Notes: generated from the sequence alone by a model not told the origin. A DNA stretch of 64,000 bases from Cyclina sinensis (GCA_012932295.1 JAAONU010000020.1:62001-126000), one strand, 5' to 3'. Positions 24,661 to 37,694 are shown, counted from the stretch's first letter. Made by a program: numbers and translations.

Positions 24661-25060
24661 TTTTGAGAAAAGACAAAACAAAACATATGTTTCTCCTCAC
24701 ATGTCGTAAAAATCCGACAAGCGATCTTGATCCGACCAGCGGTTAAGGAGATATTCTGAAATGTACTAAATTTTCTATAAATCATCCGGCAGGAACACAG
24801 TGATTATATGCATAAATACACTTGGTCATGATCATTGCTGTGAAAACTCCTCCAAATCCAACCGATGGTTATGAAGATATGCATTACTGTATACAAAATT
24901 TGGCAAATCAAGGGCCGCGACTCTGCTTAAAAATAACCAGTATTAGCCAATAATATGCGTAACTGCTCTCAATAATGATCATTGCTGTAAAGTTTTGTCA
25001 AAGTTTTGTCAAAGAACTAACAAGCAGTTATGGAGATATGCCCAGCTTTATTCATTCAAA
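24661..25060 (+). repeat. Degenerate dispersed repeat
   Basis: Two diverged units about 150-160 bp apart share ATGATCATTGCTGT and GTTATG(A/G)AGATATGC. They include GGGCCGCGACTCTGCTTAAA, close to the AGGGCCATAACTCTGC motif of common bivalve repeats. The open frame at 24975-25247 runs out of this repeat and is not a supported gene. Confidence 0.45.
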
Positions 25061-25854
25061 GTTGAGTCTTTTACTTTACTCAACATCATTCGACCACAAC
25101 AAGATGAAACAAGAGCATGACGGAGCGGCACGAATGCTCGTCACTTTTATTTATCGGAAACGGGGTGGAAAGTACCTGCAATATTCAAGAATTTTACAAA
25201 AGTCAAAGGAATATAAAAAATGCACTTTGAATTATTCTACATACTAAATGTTCTTGTCAAGTATTGTGCTGAACTTACGGGGGAAATGTTTATTAATGCT
25301 GGTCCGACTCATCGAAATAAACACACACAGTCATTTTGTTTAGATTTCAAACATTTACAATGTATCAAAGTCATACTGCGTGTAATACTAATATAACACT
25401 GTCGTAGAGCAAACCTAACTTCTTGTTTACTGCTTCTACTACTACTACTACTACTTATAATAATATAATAATAATAATAATAATAATCATAATTATAATA
25501 AACAGACAATTTCTATTGCATTTTTAATTACGAATCATTATGACTGGAATGAACACTTATCATACACAAAGAACAAAACATGAGAAAGGCGCATAAACGA
25601 TGTACACAGAAGGGCTATACATGAGCAAATCTTACCCATTTAATGTGATATAAGATCATATTGAATATTCAGTTTCTAAAATTATACACTTTCGAAAGAT
25701 GCAGGGTAGCATGGTTAATATTTAAATGAAGGAAGTGTGTAAGTGAAGATTATTTATCTGAAATTGTCGTCCATCACTTAACCAATCATGCATTAATTTC
25801 GATTAATCCTGCTCCTACCCAAAAATTAGTCATCATTTAAAAACTGTTTTCTCC
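25061..25854. other. Unassigned sequence with trinucleotide runs
   Basis: (CTA)n then (TAA)n at about 25436-25500. Otherwise AT-rich and unassigned. Confidence 0.5.
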
Positions 25855-26270
25855 ATATTTGAATAAACGTATAACACAGAATATGGGTTTTCCGAACCTT
25901 TTGACATCCGGCCCCGTTATATGTATGCATTGCAGAAAATTAATCCAATTATGATTTTTGTAGTTATATACACGGAGGTTTAATCATACATCGACGTTAT
26001 AATCAATACACAGCCATGTTATCAATGGAACAAGAAAGAACATTACGACCTTGGCACAGTGAAAAAGAAAAGTAAATTTGTTACAAGACAATTATTGGTA
26101 ATGAAGGCTTAAAATAATCCCTATCCTGGACAAGTGTAAAATGCATTCATTGGTGCTTACGTAAGTATAAGTAATGAACTTTGAACAGAATTAAGAATTT
26201 ACTTTTGTAGTTATAACAACTTTGTAATGATTCATCTTAAGTAAATTATAATGATAATAATAATAAAAAG
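25855..26270. repeat. Diverged duplicate of the gene B 3' flank
   Basis: This block aligns in order with 37695-38036 and then 39010-39060. Shared stretches include GTAACACAG-like, CATCCGGC, ATATACAC, AAGAAACATTA-like, TTTGTTACAA, TATGAACTTT and AACTTTGTAATGATTCA. Here the last two blocks are nearly adjacent, while in the 37-39 kb copy about 970 bp, including the gene B last exon, lies between them. It looks like the 3' flank of the broken TRIM copy (gene C), which has lost that segment. The right end runs into A-rich simple sequence. Confidence 0.6.
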
Positions 26271-26383
26271 AAGAAGAAGAAAAAGAAGAATAAAAAACAA
26301 CAACAATAACAACAATAAAGATGATAATCATAATAATGGTAATAACAACAAGAAAAATAAGTTAAAGAAGAAGCACAGTTATA

Positions 26384-27446
26384 AACAAGAGGACCATGAT
26401 GGTCCTGTATCGCTCACCTGAATATGACTGCTTTTAACAAAGTTGCTATGGACCTGGTTAATTGAGCCCAGATGACCCATATTCGAACTTGACCTATAAA
26501 TAACTGAAACAATCAATCTTATTGACAAATTACCAGGTTATTTAGACTGAAATTGTAGCCTCTAGAGTGCTAACAAGGTTTTTCGATATTTGGGCTTTGT
26601 GACCTATTTTTTGACCCCAGATGACCCATATCCAAATTTGAGCTACAAATCATCAAAACAACCTTTCTGACAAATTTCAAGGACATTTGGACTGATAATG
26701 TAGCCTCTAGAATGTTTACAAAGTTTTTCGATATTTGGGCTCTGTGACCTACTCTTTGACTCCAGAAGACCCATATTCAAGCTTAAGCTAGAAATCATTG
26801 AAACAAACTTTCAGACAGTTTTCGGGTTATTTGGAATTAAAATCTTAACTCTAGAGTGTTAACAAGTTTTTTTTCCATATCTGGGCTATGTGACTTAGTT
26901 TTTGATTCCAGTTGACCGATATTAGTACCTGAGCTAGAAATCATCAAAACAACCTGTCTGACAAATTTCCAGGATATTTAGACTGAAAATGTAACTTCTG
27001 GAGTGTTAAAATGTTTTTTTTTACATTTTAGGGCTCTGTGACCTAGTATTTGATCCCAAATGACCCATATCAAAATCTGAGCTAGAAATCATTGAGACAA
27101 CCTTTCTGACAACTTTCAAGCATATTTGGACTGAAAATGTAACTTCTAGAGCATCAACAAGGTTTTTCTACTTTTTTGCCATGTGACCTAGTTTATGACC
27201 CCAGATAACACATTTTCAAAATTAAGCTAGATATCATTGAAACAATCGTTCTGAAAAATTTCCAGGTTATTTAGACTGAAAATGTCACCTCTAGAGTGTT
27301 AACGAGGTTTTTTTTCCATATTTGGGGTCTGTGATCTAGTTTTTAACCCCAGATGACCCATATTCTAATCTTAGCTAGATATAATTAAAACAACCTTTCT
27401 GACAAATTTCCAGAAAGTAGCCTCTACAGTGTTAACAAGTTTTTTT
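26384..27446 (+). mobile_element. Clam repeat element with ~150 bp internal units
   Basis: It starts with AACAAGAGGACCATGATGG then TCCTGTATCGCTCACCTGA, a terminus also found at 56161 and inverted at 51786. About seven ~150 bp units follow, each with GACCCCAGATGACCCATAT and TGACAAATTTCCAGG blocks (starting near 26467, 26617, 26757, 26907, 27047, 27197 and 27347). It abuts the hairpin at 27447. It is nonautonomous, with no coding sequence. Confidence 0.75.
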
Positions 27447-28902
27447 AGCTCACCTGAGCACAAAGTGCTCAAGGTGAGCTTTTGTGATCGCCTGATGTCC
27501 GGCGTCCGTGGTCCGTCGTCCGTCCGTCCGTGCGCGCGTGCGACGTCAACTTTTTCTTCAAACAACTTCTTCTCCTGAACTGCTGCCCCAATCTTGCTGA
27601 AACTTGGCAGGAATGTTACTTGCATGAAGCTTTACCAAAATTGTTCAAATGGTTCAGGTCCATTGCATTTCTAGGCCTAAAGAGCTAAAAATAGATTTTC
27701 AAAGTTGGAATTTTAAAAATCTTCTTCTCCAGAACTACAAAGCCTGGAGCTTAGATATTTGGTATGAAGCATCATCAGGTGGATCTTTACAAAGTTTGTT
27801 CAAATCATGACCCCTGGGTCAAAAATGGCCCTGCCCCAGGGGTCACTAGTTTTACATAGAATTATATAGGAAAAACTTTAAAAATCTTCTTGTCTGAAAC
27901 CACAAAGTCTAGAGTTTAGATATTTGGTGTGCAGCATTGTCCAGTGGACCTCTACCAAGTTTGTTCAAATCATGGCCGCTGGGTAAAAAATGGCCCAGCC
28001 CCGGGGGTCACATATTTTACATAGAGTTATATAGGAAAAACTTTAAAATATCTTCTTATCAGAAACTGCAAGGCCTAGAGTTTAGATATTTGGTGTGCAG
28101 CGTTGTCTAGTAGACTTCTACCAAGTTTGTTCAAATCATGGCTCCTGGGTCAAAAATGGCCCCGCCCCAGGGGTCACTTGTTTTATATAGAGTTATATAG
28201 GAAAAACTTTAAAAAAATCTTCTTGTCAGAAACAGCAAGGCCTAGAGTTTAGATATTTAGTGTGCAGCATTGTCCAGTGGACCTCTACTAAATTTCTTCA
28301 AATCAAAGCCACTGGGTCAAAATAGGCCCCACCCTGGGGGTCAATTGATTTTACATAGGCTTATAAAGGAAATCTTTAAAAGTCTTTTTCTCAGAAACCA
28401 CAATGCCTACAGCTTAGATATTTGGTATGTAGCATTGTCTCGTAGACGTCTATCAAGTTTATTCAAATTATGTCCCCTGGGTCAAATTGGCCACGCCCCA
28501 GGGTTCTCTTGATTTACATATAGTTATATAGGAAAAACATGAAAAATCATTTTTCTCCGAAACTAATAGGACTAGACCTTAGATATTTGGTGTGGAGTAT
28601 TGTGTTGAGAACCTTTACCAGTATTGTTTATATGTTGGCCCCGGGGTCAAAATTGGCTCCACCCCGGGGGCCCTTAATATGTAAAAAAGGCAATATTTAA
28701 AAATCTTCTTACTGGAAACCTCAATGCTTACAGCTTAGATATTTGGTATGCAGCATTGTCTAGTGGATGTCTACCAAGTTTGTTCAAATTATGTCCCCTG
28801 GGTCAAAATTAGCTACGCCCCAGGGTTCTCTTGGTTTACCTATAGTTATATAGGAAAAACATGAAAAATCATGTTTTTTTCCAAACTAATACGACTAGAC
28901 CT
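27447..28902 (-). mobile_element. Clam repeat element, hairpin end plus ~155 bp units
   Basis: A 34-nt near-perfect hairpin (AGCTCACCTGAGCA...TGCTCAAGGTGAGCT, 27447-27480) is followed by a GTCCGTCC microsatellite and about seven ~150-165 bp units with TTAGATATTTGGTGTGCAGC and GGTCAAAAATGGCCC blocks. The same units occur at 46320-46930, 50190-51170 and 56510-57230. Orientation matches the 51786 copy. The far terminus is missing: the last unit breaks at 28902 directly into TRIM-like coding sequence. Confidence 0.75.
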
Positions 28903-29420
28903 ATATCTTCAAGTGCCTTTCCTAGCATGCTCTTATTCTTTTCTTTGTTTTCCTGAATTTTCCTCTCATTTTCGTTGTTAAAAGACGCGAGCTGGTTAAT
29001 TTTATTTTTCAAAGTCTCAAATTCCTGATTTTGTTGAAAATCTTTCGACATGTTACTAATGAATTCTGGTTTGCAGGCGTTGTGATTAAGTACCACGCAG
29101 TCTCCGCATCCAACGGCTTCATGTTTGCGACAAAAGAATTTGATAGCTTCTCCGTCATGCTGCTTACATTTCACAACAACTTCCAGGCGTCCAGGCATGG
29201 GCAATGTCGATGACCGGTCCCCGTCCACCATTACATGATTTCTACATAGCCTAATTCTTAGATGAGATCTAAAGCAATCATTGCACATATGTTCATTACA
29301 ATCTTTACATAATCCATCGGCTGGTTTTGTCTTATTTTCACCTTTACATGGCTCGCATAATAAAACTGTTTTATTAAAGGTAGCATCTGTTTGAGCTTTT
29401 GTTTTACCGGATATCTCCAT
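28903..29420 (-). pseudogene. TRIM-like gene C, truncated after ~172 residues
   Basis: From ATG 29420 (MEISGK) the frame matches gene A: paired B-box-like modules with CNDCFRSHL and CKQHDGEAIKFFCRKHEAVG blocks, then the start of the coiled coil (FETLKNKINQ, later GKALEDI). All zinc ligands of the second B-box are kept. At about 28903, inside the codons matching gene A GDIRQF, homology stops and the clam repeat begins, adding about ten unrelated residues before a stop. There is no splice donor at the break and no matching remainder at the far side of the repeats, so this is truncation with loss of the rest of the gene. Confidence 0.85.
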
Positions 29421-31809
29421 TTCAAAGACGTTTTATTTAAAAGAAAAGAGTATTTTTAGCTGATATCTTCTCTATTAATGCACACACTCAAACATATGTA
29501 TCTGACAGAACTGATATCAGTATCACAAATGTTAATATACATGAACTGATAAATTTATAGATAACATTGCAATGTTTATGTAAGTAATTGTCTACAATAT
29601 ACTGGTTCGGGTTTATTTAATAACAGTAAGATATATAACTGAATTGAATCATACATTTAACTCTTATTGTAAAGTATATAGCATTGAATGTTACATATAC
29701 ACTACACAAAATTTCTAAAACAAAATTGAATAAGATGTTAAGAATGATTTTATCAATATTTATTTGTGCTAATATTTTGCAAATTGAAATAGCAAAACTT
29801 ATGATACATGTCCACATGAGTGATACTTTTTTGTCCGATATGTCCAATAATTTTGGAAATCGTGTATTTTAGTGAATTTGGCTTATTTCCATTAAAGTCT
29901 GTAAATTAATTATCAGTTGTTAAATGCAAAATGCCAAACAAATTACAGTGTCAAGTGTAAACCAATGGAAACTCAGCAAATAAATATATACAATACTGTG
30001 TATGTTTTCTGCCAGCACAAAATAACGAGGCACACCGGCTAGTGACCTATGTAGACATGCCACAGCGACATTTGCCAAATTTCTGGAGACTGATAACGAA
30101 AATTAGATACACAGTTAACATAATTGCAATTTCGATATCCAAAAGAAAATATAAAAAAAAAACACCCCATTTTGAAAATGTCCTGCCGAGAGATGTCCGA
30201 TAGCGGGCGGACCCTTTGTTGCATAGGACCTTTTTGTTGTTTTCTGAGTAAAGAAACATTACATTAACATATCTAGGTTTATCTGTTCAGGGCTGTCAGT
30301 ATGTCATTTAAAAAAAGGTAAATGTCCATTTTTGCCAGATTTTTAAACTGCATTTTCACAATACCTTTTCTTGGATCATGGCAAAAAAGTGATCTTTGAC
30401 AGTTTAACCGACTGAAAAGTGTGCTTTGTTTTTTCTAAAGATAAGTGTCGATAGGCAGTTATTACATAATCTTTAAAACGAATTGAAGTGGTTATCCCAT
30501 TATATTTATTGATCTTTTATCATACACGAAAAACTATAATCGTTCCGAATTTATTCAAATAATTATGTTGATATGTACGTTCACAACCTTTATACTTCAT
30601 AGTAATTAGTGGCTATATTTCTCATGTGTAAGCAAACGTGTGCCCATATGGAACTGTAAACATGTAGTAAATGTAACAACCCCAATGAAGACATTTGGTT
30701 TGAGATGCAATACCGGATCTATTCACATACTCAGTGCCATAACACTGTTAGTTATTAATCAAAGTGTTATAAATGAGTTGCAATCAGTCATATACAACTT
30801 CTCTTGCAATCACTTCTTTTTTATGCATGCATTTATTTAATGTGTGTATGCCATGGGTACACCTACACTCATAATTAAGAGTGTAATCAGCGTCCGCAAT
30901 ATATAAGATAATTATGTATTATGTAAACGTTACATAAAAAAGTGTCTCACGTGGACATGTGAACACGGCCAAAAGATATACACGGGATGACAAAAGAAAC
31001 TGAAGAAAGGGCACTTGGACATTTGTAATACTACTAATAAAAACTAAATAAAATAAAAAAAAGTCGGCAAATTTCTCGACCTGTTGAAAAACAAAAATAA
31101 ATTACATTATTAATGACCTGAATAATGTCATTCATAAGATAAATTATTCTGAAAAAAATGTTTCCAGGGCCAGAAAACTTTTAAATGGCTTTAATTTACA
31201 TTTTCTGTAAATCTGAATATCTTCTCATGAACATGATGAAATATAGCAAGAAAAGTGGGGGTTAGGTTACAAACAAGAAACATATATTTCTACTCATGTG
31301 AACTTATCCCCCCAAAAACCAATTTTCAGATACAGGTATGTGACACAATTTCCTATTATGAATTATATTCCTAATGCATATGAGCTTATGAGCATAAAAT
31401 TGCTAACACACTATCGTAAACACTATAAAGTCAAGAAAATTGTTTCAAGCAAAACAAGAATACACACAACAGGGCAGCCAAGAACACAAACTGAGAACTA
31501 TTTCTAGCCACCATCATGCGGGTACCATTGTTTGTGCTTTGATAGACTGAACTGGTCGTTTTATACCTAAAAAATATCAATTTTGCATTCTCTTCAACAT
31601 GATATCATACCGTACTGTTTTCTGTGCAGGAAGTTGACATGTTCAGACTTTATTCCTTGGAAATCATTTGTTCAAAATAATCAAAGACGTCAACTTCCTT
31701 TATTTATGTCATGTGACCTTTTCAACGGTGTTGTCGATCATAAGAGAACTGAGATGAGATATGTATTCTATCATTAAATGTATAGATGTTTTGTAACATT
31801 TTTAAGAAT
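29421..31809. other. Gene-poor AT-rich region
   Basis: 5' flank of gene C on the minus strand, then AT-rich sequence up to the broken end of the hAT copy. Short open frames here show no motifs. No gene or repeat family supported. Confidence 0.4.
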
Positions 31810-33463
31810 TTAGGTCATTGCATTTGTTTTGAAAAAAAGATCACGTAATATGACCTCATCGAAGACAGATAGCTGTGCTGTATGTTCGATCTGTTCATTC
31901 AATACTGCTACCTTATTACGATCACCAGGGAACCTGAGAGTTCCATCTAGTAGTATTTTCAGTTTGGAGCTTTTTTCACCTTCTAACATCTCGTAAGCTA
32001 AAATAGATTTCCTTACAAATTTCACAAGACTTGATGCCTTACTAATAACACTCTTTAGATGATGATTCATTTCTTTCAGTACATCCTTTACAACTAGCTG
32101 AAGAGTATGGGCAAAACAGTGCCCGAGTGTGCATGAAGGAAAATCTTCTAAGATTTCATCATTCTCTTCACAGTCACTTCCAGTTTCATCATCACTACTA
32201 TCTAACTCGCTATCAGCATTATGAGTATCTGATTTTGCGGGATATCCAGGAAGAGAAATGATAAAGGCCTTTTTCATGTTTGATGCATTGCCACTTATTA
32301 TATTTGTTACTTTTTCTGCAATATCGTAAGCCATGACACATTCTTAATACTCTGGCGTATATTTTCAGCTGTGTGACGTCCTTTGAACCTCTTGCATGCT
32401 ATCATAACTGTTTCCATGTGCCAATTTAAAATGAAATGGCCAGTTATTTCAAGAAGTCCTCGCATTTGACGGTTACTCCAGAGATCAATAGTAAGGCATA
32501 GATTTTCTGCAGATTTCAATTTCATCTTTAAATCACGTTCAGTTCTAAGGTAAACTCTTAAGAAATGTTTTGTGGCCAGTATATGACGATCAGGTATGTT
32601 GAAACATGGATCTAGATAATTCACAAAATTCTTAAAATGAGCACTTTCAACAATTGAGAATGGTGTTAAGGTTCCAGCGATGAGATGTACCAACAAATCT
32701 GTGCCTTCCATCTGTTTACTTTCATTGGCTCCATATTTAGTGACTTTGCGGCTTAAAAAATGTCAATATTCCGCTCTTGGACCTTTTCATCGGTACCGGT
32801 GGTAAGTAACTCATTCCTATGTTTTCGCTGAAAATAAAGTAAAGGAAATTCAATTGATGGTTAAATTACAATCTTGTACCAGTACTTACCAGAATTGTGA
32901 AAATGCAAGCAGAGTATAAACTTTTGATCGTTAAAATTGTACCAATATTAAACAAATCTTGCATTTATTTCAATATTGAGAAAAGACACTAGTTCACTTT
33001 CCAATGTTCAACATTTTAAATGTCAAAATCGACTTGCGTCAGTTTGAAAACTTTGCAGGTAGATCATTTTTAAACAGAGTCAAATTTTAATGTTACACCA
33101 AAAGTCATGAATATTGGACATGTCAAGTATATAAGTAATGAGTTATTAATCGCTTTCCATTTTATTGATATCTTTAGGTTTTATCAGATGAAACATATTT
33201 GTTTTATAATTGACCCATTAATCCATTAGTGTAAAGACAGAATGCCCTGGGCTATACAACAGTAACACTAGTTTATATACAACATGCAGAACTTCCCTGC
33301 AATTATTAGGTGTCAATTAACTAGTTTCATAACAATTATAAAAATCTTACCTTTAGCATTTCCAGATATCAACATTATATCGACAATGACAGCATTTCAG
33401 TTTAATGGTGCCTTCAGACGGAAAAGGATCAGGTACATCTATGAAATGACGTCTACAAGACAT
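31810..33463 (-). pseudogene. Dead hAT transposase with BED-finger exon
   Basis: Exon 1 (33463-33351) starts MSCRRHFIDVPDPF and carries the first half of a BED zinc finger (C-x2-C, then ISGNAK after a one-base shift), ending AAAG|GTAAGA. Exon 2 starts at 32827 after TTTATTTTCAG with RKHRNELLTTGTDEK, then a short break near 32755, then hAT catalytic-core blocks: LCLTIDLWSN, GLLEITGHFI, VTNIISGNASNM and CFAHTLQLVVKD. A frameshift near 32340 splits the core. The second catalytic Asp (normally T-D-N) is Gly (S-G-N). An RWNSQVP block near 31955 is out of frame. The C-terminal dimerisation region is missing after about 31815. It resembles ZBED-type hAT proteins and cannot be active. Confidence 0.85.
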
Positions 33464-33959
33464 AGTAAAGTTATTTCCAATGCCCTTGTGCAACTAACTT
33501 GAAATGTCAAATTTTCACAACACTGCAAAATTTTCTGAGAACATTTCAAATAACATTTCTTGGAGCTTTATCATTGTTAAGCCTTTAGGGCTTAACAAAT
33601 ATGAAAACCTAATAGATCTTTGGTCATGACTTTGAAAAGAAGGGAATGCAATAAATAGGAACACAATTATATGTGATTACAATGAAGATCTTTGTGATCT
33701 GCACTTGAACAGGCAATCAATAATAACAGTAAAAAATCAACTCTTTCATTAACTCAACAATACTGGTTTATTAATCAATCATAAATTTTAAGAGATACCC
33801 GTACATGGTTTGCACTAAATTGCAGTGCATTTAAAATGTTTATCATTTCTGTAGGATTATTTTTTAAAACAATTTTTTTAATTTTTAATTTTGATACAAG
33901 CAAACTCAACTTGTTTAAAAAGTTCAACAGAATGATTTATAGTCAAAATTATCAGACTT

Positions 33960-34152
33960 TTTGATATGAAAGTAATTGAATATAATCGAAAATGTAATCG
34001 ATGATTACAGCACATTTTAGACCATTAATCGATTCTATTACGATAACAAGTAATCGAAAAATGATCTCGATTACAGATTACTGTCGATTACTCTACACAA
34101 TGTAATTGATTACAATCGATTACGATTACTGATTACGATTACACCATCCCTG
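33960..34152 (-). mobile_element. 5' terminal region of the hAT copy
   Basis: On the minus strand the element begins CAGGGATGGTGTAATCGTAA at 34152, a typical hAT terminus, followed by many subterminal TAATCGATTAC-type motifs down to about 33965. Such subterminal repeats are usual transposase-binding regions. The opposite terminus was not found; the element is cut near 31815. Confidence 0.7.
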
Positions 34153-34507
34153 ACGATCACAGTGTTTCAGGCTCGAGGTCAAATGTATAACATATAAAGC
34201 ATAAATTAAAAACAATTTCATCCAAGTGCCTTTTCTTAAACGATATTTTCGTTCAGAGAAGACAGCATTTCTGAATTTACTGATACTCTAGGTTATATCA
34301 AAGCCGGATGATAAAATAATCTAATCAATCGACTGATATTATCAGAGTGGTTTGTTCTGTATTCATCACATGCTTGTCCTGAATTCTGGACAGATGACCG
34401 AAAAATAAGTTATCGTACTTTAATTTGTAGAAGAATGAACCAGATGTTTGTGCAACAATTATTTCACACGACAACTTAATAATGAATATTGTTACGTTAA
34501 CCATATA

Positions 34508-34665
34508 CATTCAAACCTGTGAACAAAGGCCACCCAATGTAGAGACAAAAAATGGCCTTCGTCCACAGTGACCTTTGTTCAGAGGTATATTTGCAATAGC
34601 AAATCTATACAGTCTGGCCTTTATTCACAGGGTGGCCTTTACTCGGAGATACAGGTTTAACTGTA
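34508..34665. mobile_element. Short inverted-repeat element
   Basis: The left end ACATTCAAACCTGTGAACAA and the right end (read inward) TACAGTTAAACCTGTATCTC are inverted matches. Inside, GGCC(T/A)TT(T/C)(A/G)TTCACAG and AAAGGCCACCC-type motifs recur in both orientations. This is a compact nonautonomous repeat I recognise from other marine invertebrate DNA. Confidence 0.6.
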
Positions 34666-37600
34666 TTTCATGTTAATGAATTTCTAGGTTATAAGCAAAT
34701 GATTTTTTATCTGCAATTCTGCATATGTATCAGTTTCACTAAAATGATATTCATATATTGTCCACCAAGACCGTATTACTACAAAAGAAGAAACTCATGT
34801 ACGCAGTCTAAAATAGAGAAAACAAATATGTTTGGTTACTATATAGATCGATTCATTTTATCTCATTAGCGGACATGTATTGTAAAATCATAGATGACGT
34901 TTTCAGAGACGGCATATGTCAACTTGGTACGCTTAAAAGGTTTAATGTGAAGAAGTTGATGCCAAGGGAAAGGAGCGCCAGATACCCGATCAAATGTATC
35001 GATGGTTCGAATCTCACTAGGGAATAGAGTCTTTAGTGGCTAACCACATTTCTCTTGGTTTGGCCCGAGTACTGGCTTGAACCTAGGAAGTAGTAATCAA
35101 GCGATATAAGTGTACGTTACAGCATTTTCTTCAAACCGATGGTTGATAACAATTGCTGGAAAGTTGTGATAAGTACAGTATGATACATAATGAGTTCAGA
35201 TATTCATCATGCATTTTTCTTCTTAATACTCAATAAGCATGTGCTTTGAGGAATATGTCTTCAGGAATATAACTAATAGACTAACTTTCTATCGGATTGC
35301 ATCCCTAATTCTATGTTCCACTATATTCAAAAACATAGTGAAGAAATAATGAGACAGATATTATGAACCCATGTATTGAAAAACGTCTCCAATGGAAAAC
35401 CTTTGCAATTCCACACCGACATAGACCCTCACACAAAGACCACTCTAACCCTCTAAACCTGACGTATCGAAAACTCTCATCATAACATTATCAGGAATTT
35501 TTAAGTTACTCAAGGCCTTTAACGGTCTTTATACATTTTATTTTCTATTATGATTTGCCGTTTGTCAAATTAGTGGGTGTCTTATTCAATTAAAACTGTA
35601 TACTAAAATGAAAACTGTAAGCTCTACATATGTTCATCCATGCAAACCATTCCATGTTTTTGTAAAATGTATCGTAGAAAATATCGAACAACATTTTTGC
35701 AGTTCCTTAGTATTGATTTAATTATTGTGACAGTATGGATTATTATCTTTGTTCACTTCAGTAAATCGTTCATTTGCCTCTGTATATTTTATTCGTAAAA
35801 AAAACATGTGTTTTGGGTTTTTTCCTAGTACTTTACACTATCTGTGCTGACTTTGCATGCACAACATTTTTGTTTTCCTTCTTTTAGGTACAGATACGAT
35901 CGAAAGAACAAAAAATACAGATAAAAATAATTTAAAAAAAAAACAATCGAGAATCTAAATTTTAGCATGCCAGACAAATTTTAACAAATCAAAATTTGAA
36001 TTGGTTATCACGTAAAACTTTTTGACTCAGCTACCATGTAATCTCACGAAAAAAATACACCACGACCAAGACATATGTTTTTAACGGATGTTACAGTTTA
36101 GTGTGTTCAACATTTCGAATAGATATAACCATGTCATACTTATTAACTCTGCTATCATATGATATCACGAGATAGAAAACCTGTTACAGTATGTCGCTTA
36201 CAAGGCTAAGATTAAAGTTAGTATCTAACGTTTAATAAATGATAATGCCGGAGATTACTACCGCAATCAAAATCTTGCAACTTTCATTTTAACACTGTGT
36301 TATTGATGTGAATATTATTAAACAAACTTAATTTCTTCTTATTCTTCTAAAGCAGGGATCACATTTTTAGATGTAATGACACGAAAATAATGTTGTCGTT
36401 CATATGTATTAAACGCAGCCATGAAAACATATGTTGGCAGTTCCTATAATTAAAAAAAAACGTAGTGTACGCATACAAGTACTCTTTCACTTAAAACACA
36501 CAAATTGGGTTAACTAAATATAAACGTAGGCCAGTCCCTGATAATAAAATTTCCAAAACAAGTTCAATATTTATTTTTTCTGTTGTCAAAAAGCAGTACA
36601 TATATATTGGGAAAGAAAAAAATAATAATAAAAATAAAATAAAATAATTAAAAAAATAAAAAAAAAACATCTGCTGTGAAGATATTGTTGCGATATATAT
36701 GTTAAAACACATTGTTTATTGTTATTCCGAAAATTTTTAATTAAAAAAAAGAGACAACGAAACTAGAACAGACGTGACCTTGTGAAATATGAATAATTTA
36801 TTCTTCTCGTAGAAACATCCGGTTCACTGCTATATTGCAGAAGGTGACAAACGTAAAAAATACTATCAATCATGGCAATAATAATTATGTAAACACAATC
36901 GTTTTTAATATACAGAATATTGAGTGGACTGAGAATAACACTAAAAACATAAAATTATTGTTTCTCTTTCTATTTCGTACTCTTTTTTTCCTAGAGTTTC
37001 ATTTACAAATATAAGATATACTAAAACACACACGTATTGCAACTCTGCGATCTTTCTCATTCATCATTTAGTTATTCTTAAACTAAAGTTTATCAAATCT
37101 TTGTGTTCAACACTGGTCTGGCATACTTATAATTTAGTTTGGAAAATTTAAAATCGTTTCATAAACGTGTCGTTATTATTGTTTATCTGGGAAACAAAGT
37201 AGCGAACATTATGAGAGCTGATATATAGTTTGGTGTCATAATTTAGGGTGCAAACAACTTGCTGTGCACTTCTTATACTGGTACACCAATCTCAATTCAA
37301 AATTCGATCCTTTTACCAGTAAGTAAGTGTACCGCTATATTTTTTCGACCGCTTTTTAAGACAAAAGAGAACATTTCCGTATTGTCTTTTAACAAACACA
37401 CAATGTTTGTACAACCGTGAGATCCTCCAAATGCAACCTGAGCCACAAACAAATCGCAACCCCATGATTAATCAAATGTGAACATATTAAAATGAAAACC
37501 GTGGCAAATGCTCCAAAGAAAAGCAATGTGCAGATGTGGATTGCGCAGAAAGATAAAGGGGATCATTGTTTGTGTTTAACAGGAGACAGAGGATCAGTGA

Positions 37601-37694
37601 GGTTAAGTAAACTAGAGAGGTCTTCCATCTCGTAAACAACCATGTATTCGATTTACCCTGTTTCTTAAGGAAAACATGCCGTTATTTAAAATGT
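34666..37694. other. Gene-poor AT-rich region
   Basis: Near 35010-35100 there is a possible tRNA-like remnant (GGTTCGAATCTC). An A-rich low-complexity run lies at 36610-36670. No exon or protein-coding feature is supported. Confidence 0.4.

Noticed and set aside
27371..27625. 84-codon minus-strand frame with KLFEEKVDVARAHGRTDD.
   Set aside because: It reads through the clam repeat hairpin end and its GTCCGTCC microsatellite.
31810..32334. 174-codon acidic minus-strand frame as a separate host gene.
   Set aside because: It is the second half of the hAT transposase core (SGNASNM, CFAHTLQLVV) shifted in frame from 32307-32711.
31916..34160. ACGATCAC occurs just before CAGGGAAC (31916) and just after the hAT terminus CCCTG (34153), mimicking an 8-bp target duplication around CAGGG ends.
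   Set aside because: The left site lies inside hAT coding homology (RWNSQVP and the VLNEQIEH-type block), which continues to about 31815, so the element does not end there. The inward sequences match only for CAGGGA.
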